A stretch of DNA of 64,000 nucleotides, taken from positions 558,001-622,000 of the forward strand of contig JALMLS010000216.1 in NCBI GenBank assembly GCA_038496445.1, written 5' to 3'. The translations under genes and the position numbers were made by a program. The notes under the pieces are model-generated. The model was not told where the DNA came from and did not search any database. It saw only the letters and a list, made by a program, of their open reading frames with translations. Source of the stretch: Trichosphaerium sp. ATCC 40318 (lineage: Eukaryota; Discosea; Flabellinia; Trichosidae). Below are positions 1 through 10,029 of the stretch, in pieces; within the stretch, counting starts at the first letter, position 1, and every line of letters begins with the position of its first letter.

Positions 1-14
1 CTAATATGTATTTA

Positions 15-1271
15 GGGAAGAAGAAAGTTCTTATTAAAACGAAATATTCCAGTTTGAACCCAAAGGATTGGAAGGTAGCGTAGTTCAGTACAATTAAACG
101 TTAAAACACCTTTTGACGCATTTCTAGGTACTGACGCATGGTTTTCTAGCGTTTTTGCATGGTGTTTTAAAAACGTTCCCTGCTATAACAGGAACAGACG
201 GCTCAGGCATCGTAGAAGCCGTAGGCGTAGATTGCAAACGAATTAAAGGTACGACCAACTTTCAATTTACAAGTAACTTCAAGTATCTTTTCAGTACTAA
301 CTCAAATCTGTAGTTGGTGATGAGGTTATGTATGGTGGTTTTCAAAAAGTAGATGGTCGTTGTATGGCAGAGTACGTCGAGTTACCTGAAGATGATGTTG
401 AGATAAAGCCATCTAACTTGACATTCCAAGAAGCTGCTTGTCTCCCTGTTGTAAGTTGGGGTTTTTTCTCGATTTTTTAATGTTACGATCACGTGATTAA
501 TTTCTTTTGTTTTTCATGTTTGTAGTCTAATTTTAATTTGTTTAGATTGGTATTACGGTCATTCAAGCGTTTATGTATACTGCAAAGTTAAAAAAAGGTG
601 ATCGCGTTTTAATTATTGGCGGAAGTGGAAGTGTTGGTTCATGTGCTACCCAACTTGCTAAGAGTATGGGTTGTCATGTCACTTCTATATGTAGCGGTAA
701 GAATAAAGAGTATTGTGAAAGTATTGGCGCGGACGATGTAATAGATTACCGTAAAGAAGACTGGAAAGTAACGCAAAAAGTACGGATTGGTTGCTTGTTT
801 TCTTGTTGACATTTCTTTGTCAGAAAGCAGGGTATAATCTAGTCTTTGACTGTGTCGGGTACAATTGGGATACTATCAAAAAGAATGCCATTGCTTCCAG
901 TAGTGGACAATACATCACAATTGTTGAAGAAAAAGGCATGAAAACAATAGGTAAGCTTAAGACAATCATCCACAAAAAAGAAAGTGCTAATGCTATGCGT
1001 TTAAGGCAACTTTTTGAACCATGCAGCAACTGTTCATTGGCGAAGTAATCTCGGCGGCATTGGCGCCCCAGGATTCCATCACGTAATGATGAAAGGTACA
1101 AGAAAGCGTTGGACAGATCTCCGAGAATTAGCAGAGAAGGGTATTTTAAAACCTGAAATCGCAAAAGAATACGAACTTGATGATATCATTGAAGCTTTTG
1201 ATGACTGTATGAACAATAAGATGAGAGGAAAACTGGTGATCAAAACGAACAGTAGTGACGATGAGGTTTAA
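15..1271 (+). CDS. Zinc-free medium-chain dehydrogenase / quinone oxidoreductase (RTN4IP1-like), 5' partial
   Basis: The gene enters the window from the left. The first readable exon starts after a TTTAG acceptor at about 14 and encodes the GroES-like segment (VLIKTKYSSLNPKDWK), then an ITGTDGSGIVEAVG block and a Rossmann nucleotide-binding motif (GGSGSVGSCATQLAKS, about 615-665). No zinc-ligand cysteine cluster is seen. The C-terminal ELAEKGILKPE...RGKLVIK pattern is typical of the NAD(P)H quinone-reductase group that includes mitochondrial RTN4IP1. Introns lie near 67-128, 250-313, 450-545 and 770-828. Between about 1014 and 1070 the frame changes with no comfortable intron; a GT...CAG stretch of about 27 nt at 1045-1072 could be one, otherwise it is a frameshift. 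The substrate is not predictable. The first 40 or so residues are outside the window. Confidence 0.75.
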
Positions 1272-1572
1272 AAGAAGAATGTAGTTGGTAGTTAATAAAT
1301 TGGTGTCTATTAATTAAGAAGCAATGACCGCAAATTTTATAGGAAAACGCACTGTGCTATTAATTTGTCCTGTTCTCTTATAAATGCCCGCTGATCATAT
1401 CCTTCACAAGCAGATATCAAGGAAGTTCATTAAGAAAAATAACTAGCGAGATTCATAGGTTTACGAGGCAACGATGATTGGGCTAAACGGTGGCTTTCAT
1501 TAATGAAAAACAACAATACAGACAGTTTGGGAACATAATTTATTGAGGTGCCTTCAAGCGATAAATAACTGT
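1272..1572. other. Intergenic between two convergent genes
   Basis: This stretch separates the 3' end of the dehydrogenase from the 3' end of the minus-strand secreted protein. No open frame longer than chance, no tRNA-like fold and no clear repeat was seen. It presumably holds two 3' UTRs. Confidence 0.5.
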
Positions 1573-3440
1573 TTAAAACAATACGCTGAGGATTACAATA
1601 ACAAGAGCAAAGGAAACTTGCAACATAGTAGAGGAAGAAGGTGCAAGAGATGGTTCAGGTGTAGGTGCAACAGATGTTGGTGCAACAGTTGTTGGTGGTT
1701 TAGCACAGTTATCAGCAGGATCAGCTGTGGTAGGACCAGGGATACCAGTCAAACTCATTGAGGTGACTTCTGCGGCAGCAACATTGAATGTTTCAATGAT
1801 AGTCATGTTAGCAGGGTCAGACAAGTCAACCTTGTAGATGACAGCAGCGCCTCCAGTGTTCTAAAAGAAAGATAAGTAAATATGCTTTCAAAACTACTTG
1901 AAATTGACGGTAAAGTCGCCGACGTGAAATGTGAATCAAAAGAGATCGGTTACGTACTTCAGCTACCCAAGCTTCATCTTCGCCAACGACGAGGTTCTCT
2001 CTTTCATCTCTGAATTTACCAGTACCGCAAGTACCGTTAGTGAAAAGACGGAGAGATCCGAGTTGAGTCCAGTCAGATACTTTGAAAACGTATAGGGTGC
2101 CATCAGGAGCCAATACGACCAATTGATCTTGTGTTTTGCGGTTCCACTATTGAGTATTGTTAGAACAAAAACAAAACAAGGAAATCTTTTTTTTATACTT
2201 ACCTTGTAACCACATGGGTACATATCAGCGTTTGTCCATGGAAATTCCATGAAAGAACCAGCTGGTAGGGCATCTGGGACAGCAGCAGCAATGCGCAAAA
2301 ATCCTTGACCTGAATGGAAAGTTAGAAAACGTAAAGATGCAAAAAGAGCAAGTGGACGTACCAGTTGCGTTAGATGTGGTGTCATCTTCTTCAAGGGTGT
2401 AATCAGCAACGAAATATTCGCCGAATGGACTAGGCTTGATTTCTAGTGGTCTGAAAGCAGTTGTAGATTCAGGGTAAGGAAGTCTCTTGCTGGAGAAAGA
2501 CATGGCGACTGGGTCGTATGTGACAACAAGGAAACCGCCTGGACTAGCAGAGTTGCCTTGGTTTTTTTCACATCCGAACAAATGGTTGTTACCGATAACA
2601 GCACCACCGTGATAATCACTACAGTGAGAATCTTCGTCGGTCAAATTGGCAATAACTTTGACTTCTTGGTCTGCGCAGGAGAGTAAGAAAAAAAAGTTTC
2701 TGAAAAAAATCAAAAAAAAGAAGTAGTGCAACTGTACCAGTATGAGTAAAGACACGGACGCCCTTAACACCTACACCATCACCACTACGCTTACTGGTTT
2801 CCTCTTCAGGAACAGTACTAAAGTTTTGTCAGTCAAAAAAAAAAAAAAAAAAAAATCTTGAGGAAAGATTTCAGCACGTACGAAATAAAGTGGCAATTTG
2901 CAGCAGCAATGGCGAAACCGTGATGGTGTTCGACATCAGAAAACTGGATTGTGTGAGGGTCCGCTTCAAGAAGTTCATCTTCTTCAATAGCGAGAACGTA
3001 TGAATCTTCTTCAGCTGCAGCACCTGAAGCTTCTTCTCCGTCAAAGTGAAGTACAATCCAACCGAAGTGAGATTCGAAATGAAATGCTAAAGCGTTTGTG
3101 AGTGGGAGGTTTTTACGAGCGTAAAAATTTATAGCGTACGTTCAGGACCATCAAAAACTCTGTTAATAGATGGTGTTACATCAGAACCGTTTTTACGGTA
3201 ACCGCCGTCAATAATATAAGCTTTGTTGCCTACGGTTAAACCACCGAATACGCCATCTTCAGTTGTATGGGTAAGACCGTTTTCTGCTTCTACTGCAAGG
3301 GTTGTTTCAACCTTTGTAGCGGCGTCGATCACAAGAAGGTTTGCTGATGCCTTCAATGACACCAAAAGCTTTGGTCTGGCGGCGCCAAGAGCTGCAGACA
3401 CAAAAATAAGAGCAAAAAGCAAAGCGAGTTTCGTTGCCAT
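1573..3440 (-). CDS. Secreted, GPI-anchored propeller-like protein
   Basis: The start codon at 3440 opens a clear signal peptide (MATKLALLFALIFVSAALG). Exons then follow on the minus strand, roughly 3440-3140, 3090-2882, 2818-2740, 2672-2364, 2312-2203, 2145-1968 and 1859-1573, with good GTAC or GTAAG donors and polypyrimidine tracts. The C-terminus has a Pro/Thr/Ser-rich stalk followed by a hydrophobic tail (MLQVSFALVIVILSVLF) ending at the stop, as expected for a GPI anchor. The body has repeated short beta-strand patterns, a DVEHHHG motif, an SHCSDYHGG motif followed by LFGCE, and late VVLAPDGTLYVFK strands. The His/Cys spacing and LFGCE block recall bacterial AztD-type zinc-chaperone beta-propellers, but that is only a resemblance by eye. 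The likely location is the outer face of the plasma membrane or the cell wall. Confidence 0.75.
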
Positions 3441-4212
3441 GGTGTTGGTGCTTGCGATAAAAAAGGTTGTATGACGCAAAAGGACATGAGAAATTATGTG
3501 GAACACGCTCTCAGACGCTCCTGTTGCGTTTATATGGGCCAGGGTAGCCCTGGAATATTTTTCACGTAACAATTTTTTTGGGGAACAGGAACATTTAGGG
3601 AGGTTTTTGGGCAACGCGTTAACTTCTCTCGACGCATAAATAACGCCTGGTGACACAAAAAAGCATAGTTTGCGAAGTGCGGTTGCTATCGATTAAAGAA
3701 GAAAGAGCGCATCTGCACAATCTCATGCTTTATATCTATCCGCTATTGCATTCCGTTATATTACATGTAATTTGAGCTTATACTTCAAGAAACAAATTTG
3801 TTTTAGGCGCGAACATGTTCTAACAGAGTCTACAATAAGAAAAAAGAGCGTATTATCCAGTTCTCGCGAAACGCACCAAATAAACGGATTTGGTGCGTTT
3901 GTAGACAATTCTAACGCGTATACAGTTATAAGTAAAGTAAATCTAGTACGTTTTGTTATTCTCTGTATTTACAGAATCAAACCTTTTTTAGTGCCCAGTC
4001 TCCTATTCTTTTTGTTCAAGTGGTACATTGCATTACGCGGTTATGTCATTTGGAAACCCGCGAATTACTTCGGTAGCCACTGTATACGCGCGTTCGTTAG
4101 AACGTAGAGGTATTTCTTTTGTTCTTAATCAGGTTTAACTACTGACAAAAAAAAAGACGAATGGAAATTACAGAATTGCATAGTGCAGTACTTTACGCCA
4201 AATTATTTTAAA
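3441..4212. other. Intergenic, no supported gene
   Basis: This AT-rich stretch lies upstream of the secreted protein and downstream of the SANT-domain gene. A 111-codon open frame at 3772-4107 starts at a non-ATG codon and shows no domain pattern, so it was not called. The promoter of the secreted-protein gene should lie in 3441-3700. Confidence 0.4.
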
Positions 4213-6106
4213 CTACAATAGGTTTTCCCATTCAGAGGATTGTACAGCTTCTACTTGTTGACTCTCTAATCCATAAAAAAGGTCTTGGTCATACGTCATA
4301 GTCATTAAATCTTTAGCAACGCCAATAGTTTCGTTTTCAGAATAAAATGAATCTCCAGCATTATTTGTTGTACCATACATACCAGAAAGACCGCTAGTAC
4401 TAGTACGAATACTATCTCCAGATAACCCTGTTACGTCCATGTGAATATCCTTGGTATCTTCTTTTGGTAGTGAAAGAAGTTTGAAATCTTTTTCAACACT
4501 TGTTTCTTGTACTGGTTCTGTGTCTGTATCGTTACCTGATTCGTATAAATGACGTTCTATTGAACCTGAAGGCGATGTAGGTTTTGTAACACCTTGGTTC
4601 TCTTTATCTTTAGCAGTTGAAGAGTTTGATGAATCGGAAATTGGATTCCGTTCAATTGATTTATCTTGTTCGTTTTCTTTTGTTATTTTCTTTTTTTTTT
4701 TAGTTTCTGTTGTACATTTCCCGCTGCTTGTTCTATTATCTAATCCAAGGTGCTAATAGAAATTACTACGAGATGATGATAGCAAAGTGGTAAAGTAGAA
4801 CAGTGGAACGGCAAACTCTATTTTTTTTTGCAACCAACACGTTTTGACATCTTTTCTTGAAATAATTGATTTAAAAAACGATACTTACTTTTCTCTTGCG
4901 AGCTGAGAGATAAACTGGTTCACCATCACTTGACATCCAGTAGTTCGGATCAATAATAAGACCTATAACGTATTAATAAAAACACCAGATGAGTCGAGTT
5001 AAAAAAATAGCGTACCTGTCTTTAGGATGTACTGACGATAGTAATTTGCGCATTGGTATCCTACACGGTGTGGTATATGGCTACTGAATAGACCCCACTT
5101 ATCGCCACAACCATACTTTGTTGCAACCTGAAACAAGGCATTTTAACAAAAAAAAAAAAAAAACAATTGTACTAACCTTTAGAAATTGTGAAGATTCTTT
5201 CTTTGACCACTCAGCAAGCCACTGCTGTTCTCCAGGAGCACATAATCTGTAGAAATATCTATTTGGATTTACCTTAAGAGAAGCAGCAGCAACAGCACGA
5301 GCTTCAGATTGACCTCCAGTACTTGACGCTTTAATAACCTTTGGATTTCGTTTTGCTTATACAACAAATTAAAAATACAGCCGACAGCCATATACAACCA
5401 AGAAAGACGCGTACCCATACGCTTTTGTAAAGCTTCTGTTTTTGGTAGATTAAATTCAGTAATGAACTTTTCATTAACCCATCCTGAATAGAATTAAAAA
5501 TAAAAACTTCTTCAGTAAAAAAAAAACTGTCGACTTTCGTTAATCTATCATGTCTTGCCTTTGAATTTTCCTGTGCTGACAAGCACAGGTGAGACGCCTC
5601 TGCGTCTCCAGTATGTTTCCGGCTCTTCCAAGTCAGATACATCACAATCCTAATTAAAGCAAGCGTTAGACATGGAGAGCATCATAAAGAGTGTTGGACG
5701 CACTTTCAGTGTTTTTGCTCCACGACTTTGTTTTGGATTACTACTCTTAGCGGTTTTTATTTTACTAAAGGTAGTAGCGAAATCACGCTCAAGCGGTTGA
5801 ACCTTTTCGGCTGGTTCGCCACGAATTCTTCGGGATTTTCGGCGCGGTCCTGTTGGTACGCTTGGCACATCTTACTACGCGTTAAAAACATATCCAAGAC
5901 GTTTTTAAATACGAATGGTTCAAAAAAGAATACCTTCTTCTTCTTGAATTTCGTCGAGCTTGCGTTTGTTAGAGCTAGTGTTGCGTAAGGTATTTGGTAA
6001 GCGTTGTTATAACGTACATGTCTTGTTTGATTGTTTCTATCCCAAGCTTTTTCATCATTTCCATATTTCGTTTTATTTTCTCTAGTCTCTTGCTCTCGTA
6101 CGTCAT
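4213..6106 (-). CDS. SANT/Myb-domain nuclear protein
   Basis: The start was chosen at ATG 6106, giving a charged helix (YESKRLEKIKRNMEMMKKLG) like those opening several chromatin proteins. Next come a basic patch (PRRKSRRIRGEPAEK), a linker, and a SANT/Myb-like unit. That unit has PNRYFYRLCAPGEQQW, EWSKKESSQFLKVATKYG and DKWGLFSSHIPHRVGYQC, with tryptophans spaced as in the family and a final aromatic NYYRQY. A lysine-rich nuclear-localisation-like stretch and a Ser/Thr/Asp-rich tail finish the protein at 4213. About eight exons can be traced. One intron (5484-5558) begins with GC instead of GT. It is probably a DNA- or chromatin-binding regulator; the target is unknown. The 425-bp gap to the MED17 gene is a shared divergent promoter. 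Confidence 0.65.
5484..5558 (-). other. GC-AG intron in the SANT-domain gene
   Basis: On the minus strand the exon ends TTCAAAG, followed by GCAAGACATG, and the intron closes with a polypyrimidine tract and CAG. Splicing here joins GKFKG to WVNEKF in frame; without it the frame meets a stop within a few codons. AAAG/GCAAG is close to the usual GC-AG donor consensus. Confidence 0.6.
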
Positions 6107-6531
6107 TTCAGACGTTTCTCCTTTTTTGAAGGTAAGATAACAATAAAGATTGTTTCTAACGGCTACCTGTTCCAGTAACGCATTCTTGTAGTGACGCAGA
6201 GCCTTGTGTATCCATTGTGAGTGAAACACCAAATAAATTGCCACGCCTATAGAATATAAGTATTCACTCGTAGAGCCACAGCGCAACGAAACAAAAAAAG
6301 AGCGGCGATTATTCAAATGTTTAAAAAAAAGCGCCGGTCCTACAAAAAGTGACAGTTAATTCGCTATCATACCTACAACGCTCCTGGAAGGTTTTTGTAT
6401 CAATGCGATTTACCCAGGTGTAAAATGACTATATAGTTAGCGTGAGGTAACACTACTTCAAAGGGGTGGCAAACCGCTTCTTTGCTAGTTCGTTAAATAG
6501 GTCAGACTATTTCTTGTTTCTCTGGACAGCA

Positions 6532-8918
6532 ATGATGGAGCAATCAGAGGAACCGCCTGCCAAGAGGCTTAAAGTAGCGTTAGAGCCGTTTCAAGAACCA
6601 CCTATTGAAGAAATAAGGGAAGATGGTGACGAAAAGCTTGCTCAGTACGTTCAGGTGATACTATACGGCTTTAACGTATTTTTTTGAAGTTTACCAACAC
6701 CGGACGAGAAATTTGGTGAATTAGTACGTTATCTCAGAGCGAAGAAGGAGAAAGAGGGCAAGGAAGAGGTTCGAGCCATTTTGAAGAACTGTAGTAATAA
6801 TTAATCAAAACGCTTCAGAAAGACGAAGAGGAAGATAACGAATGGCGTATTAAGCTTGACAATGATCTAGTGTACTCAATAATTAATTATTAATTAATCG
6901 CCTCTAATGCCCTCTTTCAGTGCAGCAGAAGGCGAAGCTACTCAAATGGTGCAATTCATTCAAGTTTTAAAAGAGAGGCACGCTATTGGCATGACACCAG
7001 TTTTAAAACCGCCGGCATTGGATTCAAAGGAGAGCAGAGACATAAAAATACAAGTCACGTCCAAAAAGAAGGTAATTAAAGAACCCTCAAATGAATATCG
7101 TTAACGGCTTCAAATTTATTCTGGCTAACCTTGTTTTAGCATCTCTCACAAGCAAGTGAAAAACTATCAATGGCAGCAACGCGCTTAGGAAAGCTTGTTG
7201 ACACAGACTCCAAATATTTTAATCAAGTTTTATGTCTAAGGAAATATTGGCGTATTATAGCCCCTCCACAGGCTCCTAATAATTATGAACCAATATTTTG
7301 GGTTGATTACTCACTGAGCCAAGGTAAAATGATGAACATAGTTTTATTTGTTGCACTCAAAACGCCATTAAAACTATTTCTTTTGTTTCTTTTTTTTTAT
7401 TTAATTAATTTGTTTAGAGGGATCAAAGTTTACGTCTATTGTATCTACCCCAATCAAGAAAACGGAGGATGGAGATATATTTATTGAATTGAAAAAAGAG
7501 TCATATAGCAGAGCACTTCAAGTGTGTCATCCACGTGATAAAGCACAACGTGAGTATTGTTAAAAATGTTATGATTTTCTAACTTTATATAGTTTACTTT
7601 GATCGACCTGTTACTGGCAAGGCTGTTGGTGTAAATGCGTGTAACAGTTTATTAAAATTAGCACAGTGGTCCTTGTTCAGTCATGAGGTATTCAGCCAGG
7701 TACGAATAGAGCAAGAGTAATAGTGACCTTTCAAACTAATTCTGTTGTAGCTAGCAAACAAAGACTCTCTTATCAGTACCAATCCGTTTCTAATGCAAGT
7801 TAATCAAAATGAAGTACTAGTAGAGAACACAGATGGTAATAGTATTGCGTTCCGCCTTGGTATTAGACAAAACAAGGTAAATAAAAAAATAGGAGAAAAA
7901 AAAACTTCTTAACCTTTTTGTGTATTAGGATAGTTCTGCTATGGATGTGGATGAACCAACAAATAACACAGAGCAATATTCAATTTACAAGTCAACAGAG
8001 ATTTTATTATATAGACTACAAAGAGAGTCTCAGAAGAAGCGTTTAAAAAATGCAAACAGAATTTTTTTGTCTACTCATTTTGCTAAGCAAGAACAGTACG
8101 CGTATCTGTTTAACATGTCTTTTTTTCTTGTTTTTTGGTAGGTATCTAACTCATGCCTCCATAGAAAAGAGAAAGACACCATATTGTATAAAGTAATCGC
8201 GTATTTCTATCACATATGCCAACGTAAAGCAGTTGACAAATTATTAACTTCTTTAAGAATGAATTGCACATATCTATCTTTCACGTGGCTTCCCACTGAG
8301 AAATCATGTGTTGCGTGTTTAGAATTATGTTACAGTAACAAGTACGTTGTAAAGCCAAAAACGGGCCTCGTAGAAATGAACATGCATGTTTTTATCATTT
8401 CCTGTTGATTGATTGACACTTGCATTCACCGTGTTTTCTTATTTCCGTTGGGTCTGCTGTTGAGACTTACGTTAGAGTTTTAGGATTTTGTTGTGCGCAG
8501 ACTTGATTGAAGGCAAGATTCGTGTTCAAGGTGTACAAATGCTACATGGACCACTAGAGTTTATTCATCATGTTCAACAAAGACTATGCAACAGAATATT
8601 ACAAGAAGCACTAGTACATACGAAAAAGTTTTATAAGGAGTCTCGAGTTATCTCCAAGTCTACAGAAATGAGTGTCCGTAATACAGGTGCTCGGTAAGTC
8701 CAGATTTTTTTTTTCCTTTTTTCAAACTTGAAATATTCTTACGAATTCCACCACGTAGTGTACAAATCGTTCCTGGAGTTGACTTGAATGTAAAAATACG
8801 ATGTATCAAAAAAACTACAAATGGTAAAGTAGAAGAGATTCTTTTAGAAGAAGGAGGGTTTCATGGTAGTACACCAGACGAGAAAATTTTAAACTTTTTC
8901 AAGAGTGGTATGACATAA
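6532..8918 (+). CDS. MED17: Mediator complex subunit 17-like protein
   Basis: Mediator subunit 17 is a core head-module scaffold linking activators to RNA polymerase II. The ATG at 6532 begins MMEQSEEPPAKRLKVALEP, and LPTPDEKFGELVRYLRAKKE follows after an intron at 6645-6689. A helical segment (LSQASEKLSMAATRLGKLV) leads into FNQVLCLRKYWRIIAPP, which resembles the family's signature of helix plus LR..W. After that come the beta-rich core (SIVSTPIKKTEDGDIFIEL, QVCHPRDKAQLYFDRP), an EILLYRLQRES helix and a C-terminal portion ending GGFHGSTPDEKILNFFKSGMT at 8918. At least ten exons are present. The assignment rests on the LR..W block and overall domain order; sequence divergence is large. Its end faces the small coiled-coil gene across 67 bp. 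Confidence 0.6.
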
Positions 8919-8985
8919 ATATAAACTGTTTGTTAAACTTTTTGGATATGTTTTTATTTTTTTTTGGGTTTTGTCTCTGCAATGT

Positions 8986-9577
8986 TTACTCGGGGTTATT
9001 TAACACTCTAGTTAGCTCGGTCGCCTTGGACTGAACACTGAGTAATTGTCTTGATAGCGAAGCATTATCTCTTTGATTGTGTTACGCGAAGAACAAATGT
9101 ATGAATCAGTACGTACGATTTAAGCGTGTGTAGTTCTTGTAAAGACTTTGATATTGCTTCACTTCTCGTACGAAAAATTTGAGTGCAGTCGGACAAGAAC
9201 TTAGTCAAGAATGCTTCCAATTTCGCAGGCACCTCTATATGACGGATTAGCGGAATCCTTACTTTTGTAGTTGAAGATTTTGCTATTTGATTTGTTTTGA
9301 TTGTACATAAGAACTTGCCTGCCATTAGTCGTTGTTGACAGTCTTGTAATTTCTGTGCTTCCTCCTTGAGAATGAACGTGTAAGCGTGACATGCTACGTG
9401 ACATTTCAAACTTACTTGCAACTGCTCAAACCGTTCCTGTTCAGTTGCTGAGAGTCTCACCTGCTCAACCTTTTCGTGTTTGATTTCTTCATCTGGCAGT
9501 TCATCAGCATCAGTAATTTCTGGTGCATCGTCGTCTGTTCTTCGTCGCTTGTGGGGTGGGCTGTTGATGCTTTGCAT
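8986..9577 (-). CDS. Small nuclear coiled-coil protein, unknown
   Basis: The ATG at 9577 opens MQSINSPPHKRRRTDDDAP, a nuclear-localisation-like basic patch followed by an acidic stretch. Two helical, coiled-coil-like parts follow, and the last exon (SDNASLSRQLLSVQSKATEL) ends with RVLNNPE and a stop at 8986. Three introns are proposed: about 9364-9414 (51 nt), 9283-9318 (36 nt, GC-AG) and one beginning GTACGT near 9119. The first two are multiples of three, so the frame stays open through them. The mature product would be about 150-165 residues. No family is recognised. The size and coiled coil would fit a complex subunit, but this is inference only. Confidence 0.55.
9283..9318 (-). other. 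Probable 36-nt GC-AG intron
   Basis: The exon ends GGCAG and is followed by GCAAGTTCTT, the textbook GC-AG donor, closing in AAATAG after only 36 nt. The frame is open with or without splicing, so removal is likely but not proven. Confidence 0.45.
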
Positions 9578-10029
9578 TAGCGGATGTGTCTACAATCCTG
9601 AGTGGGCTTAAGGTGACTTAGCTAAGTCACCACAGTGACAAACTGTGGTCTTCCTAATGACGCCTCAGTAACCCTCGTTATGAAGTTACGCGTTCAGGGT
9701 ATCTAAGGTGCTTAACACTAAGATATTTACTCATTTTTTAGTCATTGAACTTTTAAACGCGCCAAACGTAACTAAAGGTATGCAAAACACTTGAAGAATG
9801 CGTTAAAAGATGTAACTAAATTTTTACAGATGGAACATTACTATTGCGCGTTATAGCAACGTCATCGAAGGAACGTGTAAAAAAGCGCGTGTTCACATTA
9901 AACAGTTTACCCAGTAAATTGTCAACAAAGTTGTACGTACAAATATTAGTCTATAGCTGTATGCTTATCAACACAGCGCTGTCAACCCAGAACAGCATTT
10001 AACTGTCACTCTCAAAGCTGCCAAGGGCA
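9578..10029. other. Divergent intergenic region
   Basis: This region separates the start of the minus-strand coiled-coil gene from the start of the giant plus-strand gene. It contains a short inverted element (GTGACTTAGCTAAGTCAC at 9612-9629), which is a perfect 18-bp palindrome. No open frame was credible. Confidence 0.5.
9612..9629. repeat. Perfect 18-bp palindrome
   Basis: GTGACTTAGCTAAGTCAC reads the same on both strands. It lies about 35 bp upstream of the coiled-coil gene start and could bind a dimeric regulator. Confidence 0.45.

Noticed and set aside
2828-2853. Long oligo-A as a possible retrotransposon tail
   Set aside because: It is the polypyrimidine tract of a minus-strand intron, and similar tracts precede many acceptors here.
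3772-4107. 111-codon plus-strand frame in the gap after the secreted-protein gene
   Set aside because: It begins at a non-ATG codon, has no domain or targeting pattern, and lies between two well-supported minus-strand genes.
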